The notes beneath the pieces are model-generated. The model did no database searches, was not told where the DNA came from, and worked only from the letters and a program-made list of their open reading frames with translations. The position numbers were made by a program, and so were the translations under genes. DNA of 64,000 nt from Monocercomonoides exilis (taxonomy: Eukaryota > Preaxostyla > Oxymonadida > Polymastigidae): NCBI GenBank assembly GCA_001643675.2, contig LSRY02000039.1, forward strand, positions 922,501 through 986,500, written 5' to 3'. Every line of letters starts with the position of its first letter. Positions within the stretch are counted from its first letter, which is position 1. Shown piece after piece: positions 45,790-55,856 of this stretch.

Positions 45790-48770
45790 TCAAGCTGAAG
45801 GCGAAGTCTGCTGTCCAATATGAGGATTGTTGAATGAAAGAGAAGGAGGCGAAGATAGAGCAGATAGTGAAAGTGGAGAAAGTGAGACAGGAGTAGCAAA
45901 ATTTGCAGAAGATGGATGGACAGCTTGAGATGAAAGGGAAGGAGATAAAGATGTTCTGAGGGAAGGAGAAGATTGCTGTTGGATGTTCATAAACAATGAC
46001 GAATTGACAAATGACGAAGTACAATGAGAAAGAGGATGAAGAGCAATGTTTGTATTAACAGAAAAATCAGCTGCTGAATCAAAAGGCGCAACCAAATTGA
46101 GGGCAGAATATTTCTGCATCAGATCCATCACCATTGAATTCTGCTACGTGAAGAAAAACGCCAACTTTGAGAACGACAGCTCATCTCGTTGCACAAGCAC
46201 GTTGTTCTGACTGAATGTTCTTTTCCCTTTCTCCTTCTGAAACAGCAGAGCTGATCCTTTCCCTGCTCCTTTCCTTCCCTTTCTGTGTGTCGTCTCTACT
46301 TCCTCTTTGTTCGTACACCAGCCCCGCCACATCATCCCTCTTCCTCTTCTCAGCTCCGCCCTGCTCTGCCTCAGCCCACTCTTCAGTGCACTCATCAGAT
46401 CCAACCGCGTTCTTGTCTGCCTCGAATCGACTGCTGCATACACAGGCACCTTCCGCATCTTCCACACAAATTGCCCGTTTTCCTCGCTTTTGATACGCAC
46501 ATAGCGGCAGGGCACATCCAGTTCATCGCTCAAATCTTCAAAGTCAGAATTCGCTAAATCATTCAACATGCAGTCCAATTTCCGTTCTCTTGTCAAAATT
46601 GGCGTTTGGCTTTCTTTCGCCTCTTGTTGCGCCTCGCTTGCCATTTTGTTCTCTTTCTGGTTGGTTGGTGTGCCTGTCTCAAGATGTGGCTGTAATATTC
46701 CTTGGATGCTGCTAAACAGATTCTTATCTTTTTCCTCTATCTTCTTCGCCATTTTCTCCATTTTCCTGCGCTCCCGCTCTTCTTTCTTCTTTCGCCTCCT
46801 CTCTTTCTCTTCTTTCTCCTTTTTCTTCTTCTGTATCTCCTGCAGTTTTATCAGCCGAAGCAGTTTTTCTCTCTGTTTGCGTCTCATCTCTCTTCGCAAG
46901 TCTTCATCGCTGATGATGGAACTGTTGGAAAAACATTCACTTTCTTCATTCTTCTTCTTTTCCTTCAAAGAATTTCTTCTACTCAATGATAAACTCTCGT
47001 TTTCTTCTGCTTTGACATTATTTTCTTTTTCTTCATCATTGTTATCTCCATCATTTTCAGGCTTCAATGCCTTCCTCATCTTAATCATTTCTCTTGTCCT
47101 TATTTCCCTCCCTTCTCTCGTTCCTTGCTCCTCTCTTTCTTTCCTTCGCTCTCTCTCTTTCTCTTTCTCTCTTCCTTTTCTCCAGATTCTCTGCATATCG
47201 CTCCATCATCCGAAACTCTGCAAAAAGCGTTAGCGACTCAAACACATCTGGAGAAAAAATAAAATATTATCTTTTTATTCTTCCAAACTGCTGCAACATC
47301 CTTCTCATATGCTGCTCTTCACCTGTCAGGAATTTGTTGTGAAGCAATGGACGAAACAAGGAGGAATAAGAAGAAGAAGAAGAAGCGTTCGATGAGATTG
47401 AGGCGGCATCCACTTGTGCGCAGCTGTTGAGATATCGTCTGAGGAGGAGAGTGTGCATTAATATTATACGAAGCGCCGGTTAATCTCAGAGCAGTGGGGT
47501 GGTCATGGGTGGAGAGAGAGATCGGTTGCTGTTGGAGAAGAAGAAGAAGAAAAAGAAAAAGAAGAAGAAGAAGAAGAGGAGGAGGAGGAGGAGGATAAGG
47601 AAAATGCGATGATGAAGAAAATCTTGTTGATGATGATGAAGTTAATACCGATTGAGAATGGGAAGAAGGAGAAAGAGAAGAAGAAGATGATGATGATGAC
47701 AACGAAGCAATAGAATGAGCATTCATTCCATTGGTATAAACATCATCATCATCTCTATTTCTGTATGTGTTTTGATGAAAGAAATATTCTGTCAATGAAG
47801 ATGTGAAGAGTGCATTGGGAGAGCTTATCAATTGAGGCATCTGTCGTTCTGATTGTTCAGAAGAAGAAGGAGAAGAAGAAGAGGAAGAGGAAGAAGAAGG
47901 AGGAGGAGGAGGAGAAGAAGAAGAAGAAGATGATGATGGAGGAGGAGGAGGAGAAGAAGAAGAAGATGAAAGAAAGAAAGAAAGAAAAATTGAATGAAAT
48001 GAGTTTGATGGGACTATTTGAGGGCGGATGAGCAGTAAAGACCAACAAGACTCATTTGAAGGAAATGAAGAAACATTGGATGGATTAGAATTTTAAAATA
48101 AATAGCAACAACAGACGGAAGATCCATTCCATGTTGCTTCATGAGAATTTGAAGGCTGTCCAAACAACAAATTCTCAAAAACGAAGAACGTCTTTTTTGT
48201 ATCAACCAAGTTAATAAAAAATATCTTCAATAAAGAAATCGGAGGAGAATGAGAAGAAACCATATTATCATCAAAAATACTGCTTGAAATGGATTGTCTT
48301 CAAGAATGACGCTCGAAGAAATAGAAACTGCAAATTGGAATGAGAAAAAAGATATTAAAATAAAAATAAAAATAAGTTTTGCATTGATTATTAAAACTTT
48401 TGAAAAGAATGCATACACCCTCTCTATTGCAAAATCAGAAGATTGCTTTATCACCGATGCTGCCAATTTCCTTACTCCATCAACCTTGTTTCCTTCATGA
48501 ATATCCTTCTTTCTATGTTTTCATCCACTTTCTTATTCAGAAAAAATACCTCTTCATTTTTTCCTTTCCAATAACTGTCCAATTGTTGGAATTCTTCTTT
48601 TATTTCCTCTCATCCAAGTGCTTTTCTATTGAGAATTTTCATTCTCTGTTCCAATTGAATACAAAAAATATGCAATTCCCATCTGTTGATTGTATCTTCG
48701 CATCCAGCTCTCTTCTGATGATCGTTCAGAAAAACAAAGGAATAAACATTTTTATATTTTATCAGATTCC
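45790..48770 (-). CDS. Unknown protein with Ser/Pro tracts and a long Lys/Glu/Arg coiled-coil segment; exon map incomplete
   Basis: Minus gene. The most secure part is 47196-46201: a charged coiled coil (EMRRKQREKLLRLIKLQEIQ, RRKMEKMAKKIEEKDK) followed by a compact region, DLSDELDVPCRYVRIKSEEN then FVWKMRKVPVYAAVDSRQTR. A 57-nt intron (46200-46144, acceptor CACGTAG) leads to the last exon 46143-45790, Ser/Pro-rich and ending in TGA. Upstream, 47840-47319 carries Ser and Pro runs and RYLNSCAQVDAASISSN, reached by a phase-consistent but very short 31-nt intron. 48205-48014 (LQILMKQHGMDLPSVVAIYF) and about 48710-48440 (EEIKEEFQQLDSYWKGKN) look coding but their joins are unresolved. Between 47250 and 47190 the frame reading MMERYAENLEKRK does not continue into the coiled-coil frame. 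No known domain recognised; arginine/lysine richness would suit a nuclear protein, as a guess. Confidence 0.5.
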
Positions 48771-48779
48771 TGGATTATG

Positions 48780-49319
48780 AAAAAATAATAAATATAAGTA
48801 TCTTCTCAACGAATAAGACCAATAAAAAAGGCATACATAAAAATTTCCGTATGTTATTTTGAAAAATGAATTTCCTTCAAAGATGTTTTTCAAAAAAAGT
48901 CATCTCTCACAATTCCACTGCCAATGCCTTGAAGTCGCTGTCTCGTGCACCCTCTCAAAATAATAACTACTATCCTTCAGAAAATGTTCATTTACTCTTC
49001 TCTTATCCGATATATTAGCTTTCACGGAAAAAAGATAATTGAATTATCAAATATACCTTAATATTTTTTCTGTTTCAATTATTTTTTTAAAATATCATCG
49101 ATGGATTGCATGTTTTCAAGTGCTTCAAAGATCTCTCTTTCGATTTTCTGAAGAATTTTTATTCGTTTCATGAAAATTTTTAACAACAAACAAAAATTAC
49201 TCATGAAAGATCAACGATGCAACGATTTTATGATCTCAAAAAAAATCACCCATATAGAAAGTGGATTGGAACGTGTTACAACAATTATCGCTAATGGAGA
49301 AGTTTGGTTACTCATGTTG
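48780..49319. other. Spacer with a short helical frame and a possible degraded MITE end
   Basis: A 30-codon minus frame at about 49180-49090 (MKRIKILQKIEREIFEALEN) looks coding but has no context. 49238-49258 resembles the right end of the GTGATTATTTTTG element with three differences. I found no convincing left end. Confidence 0.35.
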
Positions 49320-51345
49320 CAAACATGAAGGAATTTACTCGCTCGGCAATTGATAGAGCAGTTACAGCTGTGGAAAAAGGAAGGAAGGCAGGGAAAAATG
49401 GAAGACCAGAATAATTCAATAAGGAAAAAAAAGAAACCATATTTGGAGTGCTAAAAATCGAATGTGAAAGTGGGACAAGTTACAATGCTGGTCAAATGAG
49501 GAAATTTGTTAGTCACTATTCTTTTAATTAGTTGTATTTTCACCAAAAATAATTCAAAGTCGATAACTTTCATTCGAAGTCGAAAAAGTTGCAAACGAAA
49601 TCGAAAAACTTTCAATCGAAATCGAAAATTTGACAAAAATATAAATAATTAATATTGAGAATTCAATTGAAGTGGATCTTTGTTCTTTTGTTTTTGTGTT
49701 TATTTTTATCAATGTTTGTGTTGTTGTTTTCTACAAATTTTGAAGATTTCGTACCAAAATAAACTCAAAAATAAACTCTCAACGAAACATAAAACATTTG
49801 TTTCCTTCCATAAGAAATAAGTTTTTTTAAATGAAAAACGCGAAATAAGAGAGCCAATATTGCGTTCATCATTCTTCATTAATTGTGAAAAATTATTATC
49901 AAAAATTTTTTGCAAATCTTTTGAAAAGCAGTATTCTTTCAATTGAAATAAAATAAAAATATGTCAGAATTTCTCTCACATTTTTTTATTTTTGCGATTG
50001 GACAAAAGGAAGCAAAGAAAAATATCGGAAAAAAGATGAAAAATCATTAAAATTACAAATGTCATTGATATTTCAACAATAAAAATATTTTTTGTCTTTT
50101 AATGAATTTTGTCAACTCATTGAAATTTTGAAAAATTTCGAACTTTCGACTTTGCTTGAAAGTTTTTCGACTTTGATTGAAACTTTTTCGACTTCGAATG
50201 AAACTTTTTCGACTTCGAATGAAAGTTTTCCGATTTTGAATAATAATTTTCGATTTCTTTTGAAAGTTTTTCGATTTTGAATAATTTTTGGTGTATCTAT
50301 TTTTAATATATTCAGATAAACACTGTTTTCAATGATAGGAAAAAAGACAATATTGATGAAGAAGATGAAGAAGTGAACATTTCAAAAGCATATTCCTATC
50401 AATACACCAAAAGGAACGCAGAGCTTAAGGCTTCACACCCTCGAAACGTTGACATCCAAGGGCTCTCTGCATCAAATCAGCAAACTCTCCGTCCCTTTTT
50501 CACTCTTCAACTAAACCTTCATGACCAACATCATTATTCGAACTCTCTCATCTTCAATATTGATGAATCTTCTCTTAGGCTCTCTGATTCTTTCTCTTCT
50601 CTTGTTTTTCACCCTTCCGACATGCCTGCTGGTTTCTCCAAAACACCAATGAAAATTCCAAACGCAACTCTCGTTGTCACAGGTGCAACTGATGGCTACT
50701 CCCTAAAAAGCTTCGTTCTGTGGCCTTGTCACAAATTACCTGATGAACTGCGCCTTGTTCTGAGCTCGCAGTTGGATGTTTGGGGTGAAAATGAATGCTG
50801 GATGACTGAAGCACTATTCCTCAAATATGCTGAAGAAGTGTTGCTCCCAGGAATCGCGCAAAGAAGAGAAACTTTGAAGAAGAATGATGAACGTTGCCTT
50901 CTCCTTCTTGATTCGCATTCATCGTGAGCGCAGCCTGACTTATGGAAGAAGTTTGCCGATTCTTCAATAGATGTCGTCACCTTCGTGCCCCACACCACTC
51001 ACATCGCTCAGCCGTTGGATCGTGGCGTATTTGCTGTTTTTAAAAAAAACAATTAATACAAATAACAAAGCACCTTCTTCTTCTTCTGTTATTTTGAAAC
51101 TAAAAGCACTAGCTGATTTGCTTCCACAAGCTTTGCAAACTTCTTTGTTGCCTTCAACAATCAAATCTTCATTTGCGAAGAGCGGAGTACTGTCGCATCA
51201 GTGGCACGAAGTGTTAGCGATGCTGCCAAAAGAACCTTCTGTCACTCTGAATAAAAGTACAAAAAGGCTTGATTATTTTGAAATATTTTTCACTGATGAA
51301 GTGTTTTATATAGAAAAGAAAAAAGAAAAGGATGAAAGAAAATAG
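49320..51345 (+). mobile_element. Broken pogo/Tigger-like (DDE_1) transposase, interrupted
   Basis: The DNA-binding half, 49326-49506, reads KEFTRSAIDRAVTAVEKG, then a TAA, then ETIFGVLKIECESGTSYNAG, as in the psq/CENP-B-like N terminus of the family. The catalytic half, 50338-51345, carries LIFNIDESSLRL (first Asp), TLVVTGATDGYSLKSFVLWP, WMTEALFLKYAEEVLLPG, CLLLLDSHSS (second Asp), then a TGA, then VTFVPHTTHIAQPLDRGVF. It shifts frame in an A-run near 51045 before INTNNKAPSSSS and SFAKSGVLSHQWHEVLAM. A 753-bp insertion (49541-50293) separates the halves. It is a dead cut-and-paste element. Terminal repeats of this transposon itself were not found. Confidence 0.82.
49541..50293. mobile_element. 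Foldback-like insertion with inverted 21-bp tandem repeats
   Basis: The ends begin CACCAAAAATAATTCAAAGTC (49541) and are matched in reverse complement up to 50293 (GAATAATTTTTGGTG). Inside each end lies an array of a degenerate 21-bp unit, consensus TTTTTCGACTTCGAATGAAA: about six units on the right (50130-50285) and about four in opposite orientation on the left (49557-49635). The roughly 450-bp centre is AT-rich and non-coding. The whole sits inside the transposase frame. It looks like a foldback-type transposon, or an inverted minisatellite grown from a transposon end. Confidence 0.7.
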
Positions 51346-52869
51346 TTAAAAAAATGATGAAAAAGAGTATGAAGAAACTGAAAATATTTTATTTGATGAT
51401 GAAAAAACGAAAAAAATAAGAAAATTCAACTCACCGAAAATATTAAATGATTGTTTTTCTGAGGATGGAAAAAAAAAAGAAATACTCAAAAAATAGTGAA
51501 ACGAGAGCTTGTGGATTATATTTATTATTGGTATTTTTTTGTAACATGAAATCAATACACAATTAACAAAAGAAATTTATTTATTATTTGTTCGGGCTTT
51601 CAAAAAAATATTCGGGTTTATCTATCACCTTATTTGCACTTTCTCTTCGCAATCTTCCAGTTCTGAAAATGATTCTTCAATGAAAAAAGAAAGAAATGAA
51701 GATTACAAAATTTTAAATGAAAAAATGAAAATAAACTCGAAAACTTTTTGTGTTGAATTTCTCCTGCATTTTTTCAAATTAATTTCATTCAAAAGGAAAT
51801 GTCGTTTTATCATTTATATTGAATTAACATTTGTTTGGGCTGAAGAAAATGCATCAAAAATTAAAACTTGAAATAACGCAAAAAATTAGAATTCACATTA
51901 TTCTTCTTTGCCTTTGCATTTAAAGAAAGTTACAAAAGAGAAAGCAGGTTTTGAAAATTAACTCTTGTTTCAATGTATTCAACGATATAATAATTTTCTT
52001 TGAACTGAAATATCCATTGGCAAAATGGGAGATTTGGTCATTAGTCGATTCGATCGACACCAAAAAATATTCAAAATTTTGGATTTCTTTTTGATAGTAA
52101 TAACAAACTTATAATTATAAATGTGTTTTGTAGCATTTGAGTTTTGAAATTAGGGTTTGAAGTGGGAAAAGGAGCAATTAATTAATATCACTTAGGGTTT
52201 GAGTTCGAATTCTTATTCGTCAAAATTTCTTTTTTAATAGAATTAGAAAACGATATTCCGTCTGTTTAATCAAAAAATAAATCAACTATGTCTTCAGATT
52301 CTCTTCATTTTTGATTTCTTTATTCGATCAACTCTCCCCTATTTATATTTTCTCAATTATTGGAAAAAACAAATTCTTTTCACTACTCTCATTCTGTCTT
52401 TAACAAGTCCATTTCTGTAACTGAAATCATATTCATCATGTTTCTTCAATGTGAAAATTGTTAATTGGGTTGAGAATTCCTTTTTAAAACAAGTCAGATT
52501 CATACTTGATTATTGATGATCATAATTCCCTTTTTTATATATAACTCCTCGATTTTCGGTTAAAAAAACAAGAAAATTGAACTTTGTTAAAAGTTTGTCA
52601 ATAAACTTCTATTTGTAAAATTAGTTATTTTTTTCAAATATAAAATTGACTTAACGATTTTTTAGGGTGTCGATCTAATCGACTATTACCGAGATTTGTG
52701 AGTAAAAATGTTCTGAAAATTAATAATTTTATTTCTTGTATTGGAATGGAAAACAGAAAAAATCATTTCTAAAGAAAGATTTCTGCAAAATAAATTTTGG
52801 AAACTGGAAGACCAAAGAGATACAACGGTTTTATCATTTAATAAAATTATCTACATGTATGTAAAATTA
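51346..52869. other. Intergenic, AT-rich
   Basis: Short frames only, for example 63 codons at 51680 and 66 at 52741. Two TTAGGGTTT strings near 52.15 and 52.19 kb are isolated. Nothing else recognised. Confidence 0.55.
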
Positions 52870-53225
52870 ATTGTTCTGTTGATTGCGAAGATCTTTCCAT
52901 CCGTATCCTTTCCAAAACTCAGGAATCTGAGTTATTGTTGAAATGGCCAATCTCCGCTTTGGAGAGAAAGACAATAGAAATGGAGCTTGAAATTGTATTA
53001 CAATTAGGAAATAAATGAAGTTACGCAAGTGTCATGCTTTTCAGAATATTCTATTTGAACAAGAGGTGAAAACAAACTCAGATTGTGTTTTATTGAAGGA
53101 AGACAGAGGAGAATGGAATTCTTTGAAAAAGCTGAAACACTCAAAATTATATAGGATTTTGGAGCATGAGGAAGAGGAGTAGTTTTTTGTATTTTTGGAC
53201 AAGGAAAGTGGTTGGCTGTGTGGAA
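52870..53225 (+). repeat. Dispersed coding-like repeat, copy A
   Basis: Direct counterpart of 61258-61610. Shared strings include GAAATAAATGAAGTTACGCA, GAACAAGAGGTGAAAACAAA, AAAATTATATAG and TTTTGGAGCAT. In the plus frame copy A reads LFEQEVKTNSDCVLLKEDRG, EWNSLKKLKHSKLYRILEH, then TAG, then FLDKESGWLCGKRDIRNKK. Upstream, ELLLKWPISALERKTIEMEL ends at a TGA that both copies keep. It is probably part of a duplicated gene that is now broken, since stops interrupt both copies. Confidence 0.75.
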
Positions 53226-53880
53226 AGCGAGATATTAGAAACAAAAAGATGCGAAGAAATGAATGCAAGCAATGAGATTGGAGCTCGGCACAAGTATTGA
53301 GTTGACCATCATCTGTTTTTGCAGTCAAAAAGGTATGCCCATATATTGTGGAATGCCTTTTCAACGAAGCATGGTTTTTGGTGGCTATGCTGTTGAAACA
53401 GAAGAAATGAAGATCAGCAGCTTCTGTTTCAGGCCATGCATTTGAAAGAATAACAAAATTTGAGAGGAGAGCTTTAATCGCACACCATCTTATGCCTTTG
53501 AAGGATTTGCGAAACAAGCAGACAGAAATCAAACTGTCTTTGTATAGCAACCTGCTTTCGATGATGTTGAAAAGAAATGATGAATGCGTTGAAAACACAG
53601 AATCATCATCATCCTCGTTGTCATCGGAACCTTCTTCTTCTTCTTCTTCTTCTTCTTCTTCTTCTTCTTCTTCTTCTGGTTGCTGAGTGGAGTCGTATTC
53701 AGATGCAGTTGGATTGGCAAGAGAATGCATCAGGCAGATTCATTCTTCATTCAGCCCTCATTTCTTCCCCAACACGAAAGGAGACAAGAAATCAACAGGA
53801 AAAAATAACAAAATTTCTGAGGTGCTTCAGAAAAAGAGGCCAAATAAATCAATTGCGCACTCAAAAATAAGGAAAGATCA
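53226..53880 (+). CDS. Unresolved exons with a Ser run; possible continuation of repeat copy A
   Basis: Plus-strand exon-like block at about 53431-53686. An acceptor ending TTTCAG at 53431-53436 opens AFERITKFERRALIAHHLM, PLKDLRNKQTEIKLSLYSNL and KRNDECVENTE, then a run of about 18 Ser ending in TGA. A further frame at 53690-53860 reads SYSDAVGLARECIRQIHSS. Candidate donors GTATGC at about 53325 and GTGGCT nearby suggest small introns, but I could not fix phases. The minus strand is also open for 229 codons here, because Ser runs in TCT read as Glu in the other direction. No family recognised. Confidence 0.35.
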
Positions 53881-54165
53881 AGTAATAAGTCAAGAACGTA
53901 ACATTTCTTTCTTTGAGGATAATATTTATTCACATTTCAAAATTAACCATTTCATTAACATAAGTTCGCCCAAATTCAAGTACAGATTGATCATTCTCAC
54001 ATTAAAGATGAGCAAAATATATATTGGATGATTTTTTTCGTTCCATTTGATTTGAATTAATACATCTTATGGGTTTGATTAACGAAAACCATTTTTAAAA
54101 AAAGAAATACGTTTGTTATTTTTGAAACAAAAATCAAGCACCACTTGATTGAAGTAGCATTTTTT

Positions 54166-55443
54166 ATGTCAGAAGAGATTCCAACAAAATTTTGTTGTTT
54201 TGGTGATGGATCGTATGGAGATTTTTACAAAAACATGCCATCGTCAAAAAGTCCCGATCAAATAAGCTTCGATGAACTGGATGAACATATTTTTGATGAA
54301 TTCCAACCGCCTTTGCCTTTTGGTGAATATGATAAATTCACCAAACCATCAAAACGTACAACATTTATGATTGAAGATATTGAAATGAAAGAACATGAAA
54401 ACATGTTTGATTCGTTTTTTACCCAGGAGATCCCAACTAACTATGAAAGTGAAATTGAACCTATGAACACGTATGATGCTTTTGACAATGGGCTGAAAGA
54501 CTCAACTATTACAGATGGTTTTGGTTGCGTAGAAAATCCTCTCCCCCCTGATGGTTTCTCAAATTCGTCTATTAGTTCATCTTACCACCTACCTTGCTAC
54601 GAAAATGAATCACCAAAACAACCAGAAATTATCATTTCCGATAATTGTGCAAATCCAAAAGTTATGTTTAATCAATTTGATCTTCCTGAATTAAACAGTC
54701 GAGAAGAGATGAAAAAACAAGTCATATTTGTTAAACCGACTATTTCTCCAGCAAAGATTCATTTGTCGAGGCGATATAAAAATTTGGATATTCGTTCAAT
54801 TACGTTTTATTATAAACAAGAAAAAATATCGCATTCCTTTGATTTGATCGAAGCAGAACTGATTTTACGTGGACCAGCACAACAGTTCTGGTTGAGATTT
54901 AAAACTGCAGAGGAAATCTTGGATTTATCTCCAGTTGGAAAATTATTAAAAATTCAACCAAATGATGTAATTCCGGAAGAGTCTAGTTTTTATGCCAATT
55001 CAGCAGATGTGAAGCCAATTATGGAAGTGAAAGTCCCTGAAAGCTGCATAAAAACATGTACATTGGATGCAAGAAAACACGAGAACATTTATTTTAGGAT
55101 TGTTGGATTTCATAAATCAATCTTATCCTATATAAAAACGAAAAAAGGATATTTGGAACATCCTCAAAAGCGTTATCCTATTCTATTATGGATTGAATCA
55201 CCGGGTCAGATGGAATTTACTTCTAACGTTATTCGGGAAAAGGGAGGCTTGAAATCAAGTGGTGCTGAGTCAAGTTTTAGTATTAGTGATACTTTTGCTA
55301 TTAATGATGCTGCCTCTCAGCCGAACATGATATTGCTTGTGATCGAAACTTCGATTGGTAAGTTTCAAAGTGCAATGAAGCAGTTTCTGGCCTGTGGAGA
55401 CCGTTCTCTGAAAGAAAAATGTTATGAAGTGATTGAATGTTAA
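54166..55443 (+). CDS. Unknown intronless protein, 425 aa
   Basis: Open from ATG 54166 to TAA 55443. An earlier in-frame TTG exists but no ATG. The N-terminal half (about residues 1-190) is acidic and probably disordered, with Phe/Asp/Glu/Pro-rich pieces such as FDELDEHIFDEFQPPLPFG. The C-terminal half looks like a folded beta-rich domain: ISHSFDLIEAELILRGPAQQ, FWLRFKTAEEILDL, YFRIVGFHKSILSYIK, ILLWIESPGQMEF, ILLVIETSIGKFQSAMKQF. No signal peptide, TM helix or repeat. I recognise no family. Base composition is higher in GC than its flanks, as for the other genes here. Its lack of introns separates it from its spliced neighbours. Confidence 0.75.
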   Translation: MSEEIPTKFCCFGDGSYGDFYKNMPSSKSPDQISFDELDEHIFDEFQPPLPFGEYDKFTKPSKRTTFMIEDIEMKEHENMFDSFFTQEIPTNYESEIEPMNTYDAFDNGLKDSTITDGFGCVENPLPPDGFSNSSISSSYHLPCYENESPKQPEIIISDNCANPKVMFNQFDLPELNSREEMKKQVIFVKPTISPAKIHLSRRYKNLDIRSITFYYKQEKISHSFDLIEAELILRGPAQQFWLRFKTAEEILDLSPVGKLLKIQPNDVIPEESSFYANSADVKPIMEVKVPESCIKTCTLDARKHENIYFRIVGFHKSILSYIKTKKGYLEHPQKRYPILLWIESPGQMEFTSNVIREKGGLKSSGAESSFSISDTFAINDAASQPNMILLVIETSIGKFQSAMKQFLACGDRSLKEKCYEVIEC

Positions 55444-55856
55444 GTTGCTTCAAATGTGAAGCATTTTAACATTTAATTTGGACGAAAAAGAAAGAAAGAA
55501 GATTTTGAATAAACAAGTTTATGAGAAAGAAATCTTTCAACTTATTCTCATAATCCTTTTTTCTTTATTTCTTTTTCATAATTTCCTTTTCATTTATATT
55601 ATTGTAGATTCATAAATATGTTTTATGAATGGTAATGTTGAGAAGTTATCGTGTGCACGTTGGTAACAACAAATTCCCTTGCACAACTATATTGTTGCTG
55701 CACTGCTGAATGTTATTATTATTGTCCACACAATAGCTATCGGAAATATTCGTTTTGTAAAATTACGAATATTCTACCCTATTACTCTATTAATCACTTC
55801 ACTTTTTAATTTTTTAATTTAATTTAATTTTAGTTAATTTATTTTTTTTTTTGAAA

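Noticed and set aside
49557-50285. CRISPR-like array from the 21-bp repeats
   Set aside because: Units are directly adjacent without unique spacers, degenerate, and arranged in inverted orientation in eukaryotic DNA.
52140-52210. TTAGGGTTT strings resembling plant-type telomere repeat
   Set aside because: Only two isolated occurrences, not tandem; chance in AT-rich DNA.
53041-53730. 229-codon minus frame with a poly-Glu run
   Set aside because: Glu run is the reverse of a TCT Ser run; the plus strand here aligns with repeat copy B and has acceptor-bounded exon-like content.
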